DNA of 64,000 nt from Ceratorhiza oryzae-sativae (GCA_030998015.1 JARWMV010000243.1:248001-312000), one strand, 5' to 3'; positions 1 to 12,513 are shown, counted from the stretch's first letter. Numbers and translations: made by a program. Notes: generated by a model from the letters alone, not told the origin.

Positions 1-1261
1 TGCAACACTGCCACCACGGGGTTACCCGTCAAGGACGAAACCCTCAAGTTGTGCAATGCTTGGGAGCATGATGCAAGAGTTTTCCACTTTGTCCAAAATA
101 AACGATGACGTGTTGCATATGATGCAGTCTAGGGAGGAGATGGTGATGAGCATGAAGAGTGAACAGGTAGTAGAAGCTTGTCGGGCCACTCCGCTATACA
201 AACTCTGTGAAAACATGCCGATGGAATGACCAGAGTTATTGAAGTGGCAAGCAAACGGCTCTTTTACAAGGTACATAAGGCTCTCGGGTAGTTTAACGAT
301 AGCCGCATCCTTGCTCAAAATGCTACCTGCGCAGTATTGAAATACCACATTCGATTGATAGACCCCTTGTTCATTTACTCGTTATAAAAAGAAACCCAAA
401 GGCAGTAGTGCATAGGGTCTCCGGATATGCTCAGATATTACTGTGGGGGGTGTCTGGGCCGCCATATAATATATCTAACTTTCTAGCGTATTTAAATGAA
501 CAGCCCAAACCGCTTTCTTAAACGAAATAGCCACAGAGGTCCCCAAAAGGTTGCTGATTCATCATCATTAACCCCATCTGTCTCGAGTGGACCTCGAACA
601 CCCCATATATGCGCCATCGCCGCATCAGCACAAGAAGCTGATGTGCATAGCCTCCCACGGCCTTGTCGCCTACTGATCCACTTGACTCGGCTATACCATG
701 CATGCCGAATGAATATAGCTTGTACTGCCAAGGCGGCTCTACCTCACAGCGCAGCGAGCACGGGTTCCCAGAGTAGAGACGACCTAGTTTGGCAGCAGGG
801 AAGCTGGGCTGAGTATCCCCTTACGAGCATAGCCCATCAGTGAGCCTAGCATAAGATCCACGTCGCTGAGGGGTATCGGCTCAGTTTACCATTTGTCTAT
901 CCCCTCCCCCATATGCTATTTTTGTGAATTCTGTTCAAACCGATTCCCGTGGTCCTCAAGTATGTGGCGGCTTGTAGCGTAGCGAATGGGTGTTAAATCA
1001 CACCCTAAATCGCAGATAAATGGTATTCCTCATAATGAACTCGATATTTGGCCTCGCTTATAAGATCGCTAAATGGTCCGTCTTGGTATTTGGTCTTGGG
1101 CTGTTCATGCATTCGAAACTTATCCATGCTACTCAGGAAGCGAGATGCGCTCGGTGTAAGCGTCACAGAGGCCGCCAACAGGAAAACACCCATCACCGTC
1201 AACAAGTATGAAGAGTTTTCCACATATTCAGATACATTAGCCCTGAGCCTCCAATAGCAGG

Positions 1262-3517
1262 TCCCATTCTAGACTCTTTGCGTTAATCATTGGTATCAAC
1301 GCATACCCCAAACTAAAACCCCTTGCTGGAGCCGTATCTGACGCAAATGAAGTGGAATTGTTTCTCACGGCCGATCTTCAAGTGCCAGCTAGTCAAATCA
1401 AAAAATTGACAGAAAGCCAGGCAACTCGCCACGCCATTATCCAAGCCTTCCGTAGACTGCGAGACGACCCTCGAATCCAGAGGGATGATCCGATTTTAAT
1501 ATTCTACGCTGGGCACGGTGGCCTAGGCAAAGCTTCACCTGAATGGAAACAACGATACGGCTATGATGAAGTTCAGGTTATTTTCCCATATGACTATAAT
1601 GTCGCCACTGGGGGACCCGGTGAAGTCGTGAGCTGTATCCCTGACAGAACTATTGGCGCCTTATTGAACGACCTCGCCGCAGCAAAAGGCAATAACATTG
1701 TAAGCGGCTTTATTCACAGTTGTTCGTAATGGATCTTGATCAATTACACGCAGACCGTGATCTTTGATGCATGCCACTCTGCATCGGCAAATAGAGGCGA
1801 AAGTTCAGACACTGCGGTTCCTGGCCGAATTGCCCGCAGCGCTGATGTTCCAGTTGATATCCCTAATGACATTGACTCGGATATTATCCCGACTCATCCT
1901 GTCGAGTGTACTAAACATTCAGGTACCCGAGCCAGGGCGATTCGTCACGCAGGCTTGCCGCTCTACTCGAACCAGGCGTCCCATGTCCTACTTTTCTGCA
2001 TGTGGATCACAGGAAAAGCATGGGAGGAAGGGGGACGGGGAATATTCACTTCTGCTCTGTTGAAATGCATTCGAGCAAATGGTGGATAAAATTAGTTACT
2101 CCGAGCTGACCATGTCGTTGCCGCTCCTGCCAAAGTAAGCAAAAGTTTTCTTTTTTTAATGGAATCGTTCCTAATAGCGTTGGTTTGGTAGGCAATCACC
2201 ACATTGTTATGGTACCTATAAGACTCGCATCCTTTTTGACTCTCGGGTTCCTTCGCGTAGAGTCACGTTTATCCCGGTTATTCAGGAACGGGACGCGTTG
2301 ACTCTTCAGGCGGGCGCAGCGTCTGGTGTCACCCTTGGTTCGGTTTGGGAGTTGCACGCCGAACCTATGGAAGACTCTAATGCCCTTTGTCTCCTGCAAG
2401 CCCAATCGCTTGGGGTATCCTCGACGGCTCTGAGTCTAATCGACGCCAAACAGTCCTCGATCGTTTCAAAACTTGCTGAATCGGGTGCGGGCCGGTTATA
2501 TGCGCGTCAGATTCGGTCGGGTACAGGCCAAGAACTTCGGGTTTACTTTTCACCAGATGCTATGCGGCTCGTGCTTCCTCATGGAAAAGGGAATACGAAT
2601 CAATTAAAAGACCACGAAATTGGTACGTCGTCCACCCAGCGCGGGATAGTGCAGATCTTATTGTGGAGGTTTCAGGAGCGGGAGCGAGTCGAGAAGTGAT
2701 ATATACTCTCTGCGATTCGCGAAGTGCAAAAGTACGGCCTTGCAACTCTGCGAAAGCGAACTCGGGTACGAAGGGACGAGGTTGAGCGGGTGCTTTTTGC
2801 GGCGGCTAGATGGCACCGGCACTCGAGGCGGACGAACCCATCTGCGCGATCAGCATCGATGGTAACACTTGAGATGGTTAAGTTGGGGGTTATTATGGTG
2901 ATTCCATGATTTATACGACTGGCCCGCTCGAAGATCTTAACAAAAATGGAGTCGTGGACCTCGAGGCGCGAGTAGAAGACCAGTATGGGATTCGACTCTC
3001 CAGTCGGGTGCCAACCGGTGTTTATGTTCATATGTTCTATTTTGACACGACCAACTTTTCTATCGGTGCGCCCTTTACACTATTGACGATAGGTTTGGAA
3101 AACTGAACATGTAGCTTTGCAGTTCCTATGTTTGAGCATGGTCAAGCAAACGGGCGAGCAGACCCCGATATTCCTGCCTGTGGGCAGTTTATGATTGGGG
3201 ATGAATCGGATGGAGGGGCTCCGCTGTCTTTTCAACTCGACGCCGATGAGACGCTAGATGTGGGATATATCAAGGTGTTTTGGTCTACGGATCCACTCGA
3301 GCTGGGTGCGATGACTCAAGGATCTCCGTTTGAGCTTCCCGATCCGGACGAGGAGGCTGCGCGAAAGGTGGGGATCCGCGACCGAGTAGTGCCAAAGGAA
3401 TGGGGAACTGGGCTTCTGGACGTTGGTTCAGCGTGCTCCAAAGGGGCTATAATTATATTAAATATTGTCGTGCTGTTTAAATCACCAGCTGTGTGTACCC
3501 CCGGCTTGGTGGTCTGA
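1262..3517 (+). pseudogene. Caspase-domain (peptidase C14) protein, decayed
   Basis: A caspase-hemoglobinase fold protease of the family abundant in Rhizoctonia-like fungi; members cleave after acidic or basic residues and are linked to cell death. The p20 part begins near 1271 with FALIIGINAYPKLKPL. The catalytic His lies in FYAGHGG (about 1507-1527). After a 54-nt intron (1700-1753) the catalytic Cys follows in VIFDACHSA. A second intron (2135-2191, phase 2) joins PK to QSPHCYGTYKTRILFDSR. The C-terminal part (2906-3440, small intron near 3090-3125) has YVHMFYFD and ETLDVGYIKVFWST, a beta-sandwich-like region recalling the DUF4384 domains attached to bacterial caspases (inference). Reading frame is lost at about 2081-2085, 2618, 2784 and 2890 (a GGGGG run), so no continuous protein is made unless these are sequence errors. 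The start codon was not found; the upstream frame is not convincing. Family assignment is secure, pseudogene status likely. Confidence 0.8.
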
Positions 3518-3572
3518 AATCTCCGCGCTTAAATCATCTGACACTGCACGTGGTCAGGGCGCGCGGCAAACA

Positions 3573-3578
3573 ACGCGT
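3573..3578. promoter_or_regulatory. ACGCGT (MluI cell-cycle box-like) site upstream of the FHA gene
   Basis: A single palindromic ACGCGT lies about 77 nt upstream of the ATG of the FHA gene. In fungi this is the core of the MCB element bound by MBF (Mbp1/Swi6 type) factors at G1/S genes. Only one copy is seen, so this could be chance; the two KEN motifs in the protein make a cell-cycle role more attractive. Confidence 0.3.
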
Positions 3579-3654
3579 GCTGAACATGCGCCGGGCTTCC
3601 TGAGATTATAGCCCACCTTGCTCTCTGCCACGACCCGCGACGACACGACTCAGT

Positions 3655-6600
3655 ATGGCCCACTCTTCACCTATGGGAAAATATGGTATTCTCCACATCG
3701 TAAACCGCAAAAACAACAGTCCTGCGTATTCTTATCCTGTCGACGGCGAGCAAACTAGCTTTGGCCGGTAAGTGTGACATAGCCGATGATGTATGGTTGT
3801 ACCACGAGGCTAACCGGCCTCGACAAATCTGTGCGAAACATGTGCCCCTGCAGCGACGATGGATGCGACATCAGGCTGCTATATGGTTGGGTGTCTGGTC
3901 TTCACTGCAAGCTATTCTTCCAGAGCTCCAAGGCATGTGCAGTCCGTTGTGCGGATCGCCCGTGGAAGTTCGGCTTACCCTCTGCCCTCAGGCTTTTCTC
4001 ACCGTATATGGTCTCAATGGGGTCATCGTGGATGGGTGTCATATTGCCCGAAATCCCGATGCCGAAGAGGAGTCGTCTGAGACGACAATCCCCATCATGA
4101 ACAACTCCCAGATCGAAATCTACCGAAAGCGATTCATCTTTGAATACCCTTCCAAGGAACTTCGTGCGAAAGCTAGAGCCGTGAGTACGCACTTATCGCC
4201 TGCAAGTGCCATTTACGTATGTTATATGTCATAGGAGCCTACGACCGTGAAACCCAGGCGGACGCTCCGTCTATCTATGATCCAATCTGCTCAAGTCTTC
4301 ACTCCTTCCAAACCGACTGACAATCAAACCCCCAAGTCACACCGTCGCCGCCGCTCTGAAACCCTGGCTGAGCAGTTGCAGAGTCCTATCAAACCTTTCT
4401 CCCCCGCTCGACCCATACCGAGTCCCAACACAGGCCACGAAACTCTCACTGCGGCCGACGAAGAGCGTGAAGTCACGTTGGTCGGAGCACGTGGGGCACA
4501 AAGTGTTGTTGTGTTGGAGGAAGAGAAGGATTTGGTGGTTGTCGAGGCCGTAGGCGACGATTCGGACGATGAGGATCTTTCAGACGAGGAAGAGATCATC
4601 AAAGACAAAGAAAACGAAAATCCCTTTGATGTCGGGCGATCCTCTTCGCAGCCATCTCCTCCTGTCGCCTCTCCCGCCCGCTCACCGGCATTTGCAGCTG
4701 GAGCCCCCGTCGCGCTTTCACCTCTCCCTATGCACCCAGCCGCCCGACGCTCAACCGCAGCTCTGCCTCAGTTCCTGCTCCCGCCCCACCTCCGGCTCCT
4801 GCGATGACTCCTCAACAACCCGTTCGTACACCCGCGAGGCGTGCTCGATTCTCATTGCATAAAGCCGTTTTGCTTCGCTCGGCCCAGCGCCAATTGATCG
4901 AACGCGAGCGCCTGAACCAACTTCAGGCTCGTGAAGCCACTATCTTTGACGATGAAGGAGATGCCGAGATGACCGATGCTGAGCTCGAGTTTGTTGAAGA
5001 GCCCGATTCTGAGCCGTCCGAAACTGTGAGCTGCTTTTCAAATTTTATGTTGTATAACTGTGGCTGTGGGACACATGTCTTCACGTGACTATTTTCTTTT
5101 GACACGCATATATTGACTGCTATATTTAGGCCGCTGACCCCACCATCGACGTGGGCCTAGCATCCGAAGTGGAGCACCTCTCTGTCGAAGATGTTGACGA
5201 AGAGGAGGAACAGGCCGTCGAGGCCGTTGTATCACCTGCTCGCCCGAGGTCTGAGCGCAATGCCGATGGCTCCTTTAGCGACGAGTCTGAGCCGTCAGCG
5301 TCCGAGGGTGACGTATCTATCGAGAGCGACATTTCTGAAGAGCACGAACCTGACGAGAAGAGCGGAAGACTCCAAGGGACACCCTCGTTTTTGGGTGGTC
5401 TCCTACACAATCCTGTGAAGAAGGATGAAGAGACCGAGGAGGAGGTGGACATTGTTGACCACGCTACCACCTCCAAGAGCCGTACGCCCGACCCTCTTGT
5501 CAAGGCCGAACCTGAGGAGGATGCACATGAAGTACTTCGGTTTGGGACTGATTCGGATAACGAGGAAGACGAGAGCGACGAAGAGGCCGGTGCACCCGAA
5601 GCTGAAGGCCCATCGGCGAGTGATGAAGATGATGTGCGCACGCCCAACGAAGTAGAAGTCGCTGCAGTAGATATACACGAGGAACGTAGCATCAAGAATG
5701 AGGGAGCTTGTTACTTTGAGGAGAATGACAAGGTTGAATCGACTCCGGTTCAACCTCGCAGGCTGGTGCGTAGCATTTTATCCCTTGTATTCAATACTGT
5801 GCTAATACGATGGAGTCTGCAGAACGTATTTATGACTCCCCAAGTCGCCCGTCCAAACTTCCCTCGCCTTGCGGCTGGTCGCAAGTCGGTCGCGGTCGCG
5901 ACGCCCGGAAGTGCCGTAGGCGATGTAAGCTGGCTACCAGGTCGGGTACCTGTGTCGGCACAGCATGTTGATAGTGATGAGGATGAAGAAGCGAAGCCTT
6001 TCGAAGCGAAAGAGGTGGCTCAAGAGGAGAAGGTACCCGTTGACGCCAAGCCCACACTGGAGTATGATCTCGAGGAAAGGGTATGCCTAATTTCCCTTTT
6101 ATCTTGCAAAGCTTATTTGGAATATTTCTAGGCGGCCCGTCGTCAATCTGCTCTTGTAGTCCTAGCTGCAGGCCCCCGTCAGTTGCCCACGAGGCGGCAG
6201 TCGGTCGCCCCACATCTCGCCAAATCTGAACCTTTCGATCCAAACAACCGTCGTATGACTCTTGCCTCGACCGCCTTAGTACCGGCTCCTGGTACACCGC
6301 AATATGGGCCTACCAATGCCGAGTCGCACGATACGGCCATAGTCGAAGACAGCTCGGACGAGGACGAGGGCGAGGACAAGGCCCTCGAGAAACCACTTGA
6401 TACTCTACGAAAGAAGATTGACCATATGCGCCGTCAAAGTATGCACCGAGCTGCGCGTGAGTCGGCTATAGGGTCTTTGTTCGGGAATTCCGATCTTGCT
6501 TCCTCAGAGAACGTCAAGCTTGAAGATTCGCAGGCGATCGAGGACGTTAAAGTCGAGGTTGTTGGCGAGGCTGAAGGGTCAGAGAGGGAGCTAGACGAGC

Positions 6601-7937
6601 AATCTCAGGCAGAGACTGAAGCTGAGCAAGAGACGGAGGATGAAGCAGTGACCCAATCTGAGCTGGAAACCGAGACCGAGGCCGAGGAAGCGACCATACC
6701 TGAAGCCAGTGATCTTGAATCAGAAATTGTTTCGGAATGCGAGGACGAGTCCGGAGATGTTACCGTCATTGCTCCAATTGCCACCGACCCATCGACTCCC
6801 GCCCTCAAAGGCGTTCGTTCTCTGTTCCGGAGGGCTGAGGTCACAGGACTCGGAACTCAAACTCCCGCTGGCTTGGATGGAATGGCTGATATGTTTGGCC
6901 CTGAACCCGAGCCTCCAGCCCAGCTCGAACCTGAACCCGAGGTCGAAACCAAGCCTGCTCGTCTTTGCACCAAATCGGCCAACCCCACGCGTATGAAGGC
7001 CCCATCCGCGACCAGCATGGCACGCACCAAGTCTGCCCAAACTTCGTCTATTGCCAAAGACGCCGAGGTCCCCACGAGTCGCGCCACTACACGCTCACTC
7101 CGCGAACCGACCAAGTTGCCTTCTCGTGTTCAGACGCCGGTTGAAGAACCAGAGGCCATCAAACCTCGAACATCCGCGAAGATTGGTACCTCGACTGTTT
7201 CGGTCGTGCTCCCCCGTCGGCCCGGGACTGTGAAGCAAGAGTCGAAGGCGGATGTGGGTGAGGAGTCTGCTCCGGTTGAGTCAAAGCTCAAGGCTCCAAC
7301 AAAACGAATTACTCGAACCGCTTCAGCAACCGGTGTGGCCGAGAGTAAGCGGGTCACGCGCACAACCTCCTCGACGAGCAATGGTCGGGCCTCCGGGGCA
7401 ACTACGCCTGTCGTTCCAGATGAATCCACCAAGCCCACTGCTCGAGCCACGCGTGCCAAAGCGGCAACGTCAAGTCTCCCCGCACGCTCCAAGGGGGCTG
7501 CCCCTGCTAGAGTCACCACCCCCGTCAACCGGGCCGATGATGAACAAGATCCTATGGATATTATGGCGATGCCAGAGTCTCCCACGAAGCGCTCCACTCG
7601 TACCAAGGCTCTCAAGACTGAGGTTGAAGAGGATGAACTCGCTCAGACCACCCGCAGTCGTACTAGGTCTGCTGACTCAGAGATAGTCAAGGGAAAACGT
7701 GCTACTTCAAGACGTATTGCGTCCAAGATCACTGAGGAGAATAAAGAAAACGCTGCTGTCGAGGTTTCCGAGGTGGAAGCTGAGCCTCAGGCCAAGCCTA
7801 GCGGCCTCCCAACCAAAACAACGAGAAAGACCGCCACCGCCAGCAAGCCGACCGCGCCGTCCAAAATTGCAGTCAAAACCGAGCCAACTGCGCCCTCGAC
7901 AACCGCTCGCGCACTGCGTACGCGAGCCCGCAAGTAA
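3655..7937 (+). CDS. FHA-domain protein with long disordered acidic/basic tail
   Basis: The FHA domain binds phosphothreonine peptides. The start ATG at 3655 gives MAHSSPMGKYGILHIV. Exon 1 ends in FGR; exon 2 (3854-3932) carries CDIRL and VSGLHCKL; exon 3 (from 3992) carries AFLTVYGLNGVIVDG. Together these supply the FHA signatures G-R, S-x-x-H and N-G. Exon 2 is best joined to exon 3 by a GC-AG intron (3933-3991). The rest, over 1000 residues in several exons (further introns near 4180-4232, 5026-5130, 5765-5822 and 6080-6132; one join near 4710-4770 unresolved), is low-complexity. Clusters of D/E come first, then repeated K/R-T-R/S motifs ending in ALRTRARK. A conserved-looking basic patch TPARRARFSLHKAVLLRSAQ is near 4830. 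KEN motifs lie at 4607-4615 and 7743-7751. Nuclear/chromatin location is inferred from the basic tail. Exact function is unknown; the architecture resembles Ki-67-like proteins but is not proof. Confidence 0.75.
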
Positions 7938-7939
7938 CT

Positions 7940-8460
7940 ATTGTCCGCAAAACCACTCCTTTCATTATTTTTGTGCCGAGTATAGTGTATATTGGACCTG
8001 ACTCCTGTGTGCTTTTGATTTATCTTGTTATCACTCAGCCTTTTTTTATTTTCTTGACGACCCCATGACGATACGACTTTCTTATGCCCGGCTTGGTTTA
8101 TGCTAGTTTGTGATGGTACCGTCGTGTATGCTAGCAGTGTTTTCAAATCAACGACTGGAACACCTTGATTTATTTTGGAACTGATTCAAGCCCCCGAAGT
8201 GATAACAAAAGTCTTGAATTAAGAGTCTATGAGTCGAACGTCGACCGTAGCGTGGGATGTATGCTCTCGTTTTGTTTGTGTGGCAATTGCAAATTTGTGA
8301 TTGGGTGGCTTTAATTAAGCTCCAAGAAACTCAATCAAATAGCTAATCCTCAGACCAAAACCATGCTTACCAGACTCAAAGAGATTCATTTCTGTTTTAA
8401 TTGACATCCACTGATTGCTACACATAAACAGAAAGTGACGAAGCAACCCACCAAAAAGGG
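7940..8460. other. Intergenic, FHA gene 3' region
   Basis: T-rich sequence directly after the FHA stop, with no open frame of note on either strand. It probably holds the 3' UTR and polyadenylation region. No RNA gene or repeat was recognised. Confidence 0.5.
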
Positions 8461-8463
8461 CTT

Positions 8464-9130
8464 TTGGCTAAGTTCAAGTGGAACCAGTGGGATTGGAGGA
8501 CGACCCCGCGGTTTCAAGTGCATCATGGTAAGCGTCCCACTTTTTATGCCACTTGTTACCTAGCTCCCTGTGGCCCTATGTCCCATAGTGAATTTCCTCG
8601 ACTGGCTTCTCAATATCATGGCTTAAATGCTGGGTTAGCAGAACCCCACACCCAACAAGAATTAGAGATTGGTCCAGGCTACTTAGATCAGCTTCGCCTA
8701 TCGCTGAAACACTTGACCGCTTACTTCTGTCGGTGAGTGCCTTAGAGACCTCTACTGCCTTCTACTAAGGCTGTTCGAATCCGCGACAGAACTCCATGTC
8801 TTCATCTGACCAACCCAATTTCTTCAGACGCTTGACAATACTACTAAAACCAGGTCAACGCCTGAAATTTACCGAAGGCATCCCCAACTCACTCCTTTTA
8901 TCTTTTCCTCTTGATTTCTTTCCGTACTTGAGGTACCCAACAAATCTTCAGCATTCTACCCAGGAACGTTTGCATATCATTGCGTAAGTAGTCTGATAAC
9001 CTGACTTACTTCTTGGTCAAGTCCAATGACCTTTCGTTGGAGTTTTCCCACGTTTTTAACCCCTTCTGCTTTCTAGCACGAAGAAACTCGCTCCACATAT
9101 TGACCACTTGCTTTACTTCACTTCTTAGGA
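8464..9130 (+). CDS. Possible spliced gene fragment of unknown function
   Basis: Not recognised. A 90-codon frame (8464-8736) ends in LKHLTAYFCR next to a good donor (GTGAGT, about 8732). The acceptor CGACAG at about 8790 would join it in frame to a second block (to 8987) reading NSMSSSDQPNFFRRL. Another donor (GTAAGT) follows at about 8983 and an acceptor CTTTCTAG near 9077. Two plausible introns in a row argue that this is or was a real gene, but no conserved motif is visible and the third block soon stops. It could be a remnant of a transposon-derived gene. Start and end are guesses. Confidence 0.25.
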
Positions 9131-10300
9131 CGCATACCAAGTTTTTCATGCTGCGGGTCTCCGATTCTTGAGCTTTCGTTGGCCGATGACCTACATAATA
9201 GTCCTCTGTAGCGTTGTACTAAACTAACTTTTCGTATAATGTACTAGGCCAATCACGGGGATCAGGCAATTTTCCATCGTTCTATTGAGCTGTTGGAGCC
9301 TGATATCCCATTCAGAGTATTCCACTATTGTACAAATATAACTTACTCAGTATCTCGACAGTAGGGACGTAGCCTTGCATGTATGTAGACGTCAGGCTTG
9401 GCAGCTGTCTTCACATCGCAAATCTAACCGGGACACCAGCTAGACCACACCAAACGGATGAATAGTTATTCACTTGCGGTGCAGTTCTTTGAAAACAGCA
9501 GCACAGCGTACTGAGGCACCTTCATGCCTGACAGAAATCGTGGTAGCCTCGGGGTATTTTTCTCAGCGTGGGCCATATTTCGATAGACGAACTATTGTTG
9601 ATATCCCGATCTCCGCGATTTGCCGGATCTGAAGGATAATTCCAATGTTGTCATCAAACAATAATCTCTGGTTTGGGCTTACCCGTATCGCCTTCTCGAA
9701 GACGTCAGAACGCCGCTCGACTCCAAGAGTCTGGGGCGAGCAACCACTTGCCTTGCATCCTCCCGCCGGGACCAGGCTCCGATTTGCTAATATAGCAAAG
9801 ATCACGTGAATATATTGACGCACAAACGCATGCGGCATGCCCGTTCCCACCTCCTAGTGACGACCATCGTGGATTAAAGTCGATTGGCCGTAGTGCAGGC
9901 GTAAATAGGCTCGATTACCGGATGATGTAATCCGGAACTGTCACTCAAGGTCTCCTATGCCGATATACCCCATACACCATTCGCCATGGGCTGTTTGTGA
10001 CTGCTTTTACGGTTCCGGGGTGATAAAATTTCCATCTCGAAATCATTTTTCAATACTCTAGTCAAATTAAAGGAACCACTCGCTTTTTTTCGTCTTGCTG
10101 ACATCCGTGAATTTCCGGACCCGGGACCAGGAGGCGCTGCATTCTACCCCTTACACCCGAAGCTTTTCGGCGAGGGCCCTCTGATAAACATAGCGAGCCG
10201 ATCGTTTGATGTCTAGCTGATGTTTAACATGGTACGTGGTATACTGAGCCCGCGCGGGTGCGGTCAGCAAGATGGCACCATTTGATTGAATTCAAACCCA
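9131..10300. other. Intergenic region upstream of CYP51
   Basis: No convincing gene. One 95-codon frame on the minus strand (9563-9850) lacks any recognisable motif and good splice context, and is taken as chance. The last few hundred bases should include the CYP51 promoter, but no specific sterol-regulatory element was identified by eye. Confidence 0.4.
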
Positions 10301-10403
10301 ACGCCTGATGATGGCCTCATCGCGAACCGCGCGTTTGTCTTCATCTACCGACAATATAAAATGGCACAAAAAGTCGATGGAGAGTCTCATACAAGCAAGC
10401 TGA

Positions 10404-12457
10404 ATGATGGAGAACTCCATTCTTGCATGGCCTGCAGCTGCTGAAATTCCACTCTTGTGGCTCATTCCTTCAGTATTTGTAGCGTTTTCCATCTCTGCAA
10501 TCATTTTCAACGTTGCCTGGCAGCTTGTGAGCTTAAATTCGATTTTTCTGTACCATATGACTAACGATTTTGCAGCTTGTCCCGCAAGATCCTTCTTTGC
10601 CGCCAACGGTGTTTCACGTTTTCCCTATTATTGGCTCAGCCATCCAATATGGCAATGACCCCATCGGTTTTCTGTTCTCTTGCCGTGAAAAGGTCAGTTA
10701 ATTTTCTTGTATTAATTGGAGACTACTAATGAATTCCAGTATGGCGATGTCTTTACGTTCACACTCCTTGGCAGGCGGATGACTGTAGCACTCGGTCCCA
10801 AGGGGAGTAACTTTATCCTTGGCGGAAAGCTATCGCAAGTATCCGCCGAGGATGCGTATGCAGTACGTCCAGTCAACGCCGCTTTCGGCTGCCTACTTAG
10901 TACTTCTCTACAGCACTTGATCACCCCAGTATTCGGCAAGGATGTCGTCTACGACGTTCCGAACCACATTTTCATGGAGCAAAAGAAATTCATCAAAGTC
11001 GGACTCACCACCGAGAATTTCCGCGAGTACGTCGGCATGATCGTTGACGAGACCGATTCGCTGCTACAGAAGGATCTCTTCTCTGTTTGTGACTTGAGGA
11101 GTGGCGGCTGGGGCCAGTTCCATGCGCTGAAAACGATGTCTGAACTCACCATCCTGACCGCCTCTCGTACTCTACAAGGCAAGGAAGTACGCGCAAGCCT
11201 TGACAAGAGCTTTGCTCAGACGTATCAAGACTTGGACGGCGGATTCACGCCGCTCAACTTCCTATTTCCCAATCTTCCATTGCCCAGCTACTGGAGGCGA
11301 GATCGTGCACACAAGCGGATGAGCGACTTTTACGTCAATATAATTAGGAATCGGCGCGAGCGAACGCACGAGGTGAGTACTGGATGGAGCATTGTAACCA
11401 TGGAATCTGAGGCTGTTGCCCCGCTGTAGACGGATGAGCATGACATGATTTCCGCACTACTCTCGCAAGAGTACAAGGACGGCAGGCGTACAAACGACAC
11501 TGAAGTTGCTCACCTCATGATTGCGTTGTTAATGGCTGGCCAGCACACCAGTTCTTCGACTAGTGCATGGGCCCTCTTGCATCTTGCTGACCGGAGTGAC
11601 ATTGCGTAAGTATTTCAACATTTGTGACCCTTATGTTGGCCATTGATTAAGATCTCGAATAGCGATCAAATGTTCAAAGAGCAGGTTGACGCGTTTGGGA
11701 ACGAGGACGGTAGCTTCCGGCCGCTGACCTACGAGGATATGAAGAACTTGCCAGTTCTCAACTCGGTTATTCGCGAGACTTTGCGCATGCATCCTCCAAT
11801 CCATAGTATCATGGTATGTAACGTATCTTGCATACATTTACACGAGGCGTTGAGCAACTCCCGTTGCAGCGTAAATGCGTTAGCGACATGGTAGTTCCCG
11901 CCTCCCTTGCGTCTCCGTCAAGTAGATTTGAAGATTCCCGGCCACTCGTTATCCCTAAAGGGCATTATCTCCTCGCATCTCCGGTCGTTGCGCAGGTGGA
12001 CCCGCGGGTTTGGCGTGACGCCAATGTGTGGGATCCGTCAAGATGGTTCGACCCCGCAGGTGCCGCTGCTCAAGCAGAGTCTCTATATTTGGGCGAACAC
12101 GGCGAAAAAATAGATTATGGCTGGGGTGCTATTAGTAAAGGGACTGAGAGCCCTTACCAACCATTTGGGGCTGGCCGGCATAGGTGCATTGGCGAACAGG
12201 TAGAAGTTTTTGTTACTATTCGGTCTATATGCGCTAATACACAACCAAAAATCGTTAAGTTCGCCTACGTACAACTCGGTACGATTTTGTCGACCATCGT
12301 CAGAACTATCGAGATGAGATTGGCTGGGAGCTTCCCCCCACATAATTATCATGTTCGTTCGCCATCAATGCCTCACTATGCATAACTGACACTACTGTAG
12401 ACACTTATTGTCCAACCAAAGGAGCCCTGTATGATCGAATTTAAACCCAGGAGGTGA
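10404..12457 (+). CDS. ERG11: Sterol (eburicol/lanosterol) 14-alpha demethylase CYP51
   Basis: ER-bound cytochrome P450 that removes the sterol 14-alpha methyl group in ergosterol synthesis; target of azole fungicides. Eight exons with short introns: 10404-10526, 10576-10692, 10740-11372, 11430-11605, 11663-11813, 11870-12199, 12260-12352, 12401-12457. An N-terminal membrane anchor ([19 protein letters not shown]) is followed by [20 protein letters not shown]. The CYP51 hallmark [12 protein letters not shown] keeps the Tyr equivalent to C. albicans Y132. Further motifs are I-helix [13 protein letters not shown], ExxR in [14 protein letters not shown], and the heme loop [12 protein letters not shown]. 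The protein ends KPRR and appears full length. Two ATGs at 10404/10407 are equally possible. The family call is very secure. It stands alone, with no other sterol gene nearby. Confidence 0.93.
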
Positions 12458-12513
12458 AAGTACGATTTCCTTCTAGATACTTTAATAACACTGGTCATGT
12501 CTGTACCTCCTAT

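Noticed and set aside
1..240. Frame on the plus strand ending CENMPME and a minus-strand frame 22-348
   Set aside because: Low-complexity Met/Gln-rich reading without a domain motif. It may be the tail of a gene outside the window but cannot be supported.
496..843. 115-codon plus-strand frame
   Set aside because: No motif, overlapping frames of similar length on the other strand, no splice support.
8766..8785. GTTCGAATCC resembling a tRNA B box
   Set aside because: No A box, acceptor stem or cloverleaf could be paired around it. It lies in a likely intron.
9563..9850. 95-codon minus-strand frame
   Set aside because: No recognisable domain and no supporting exon structure.
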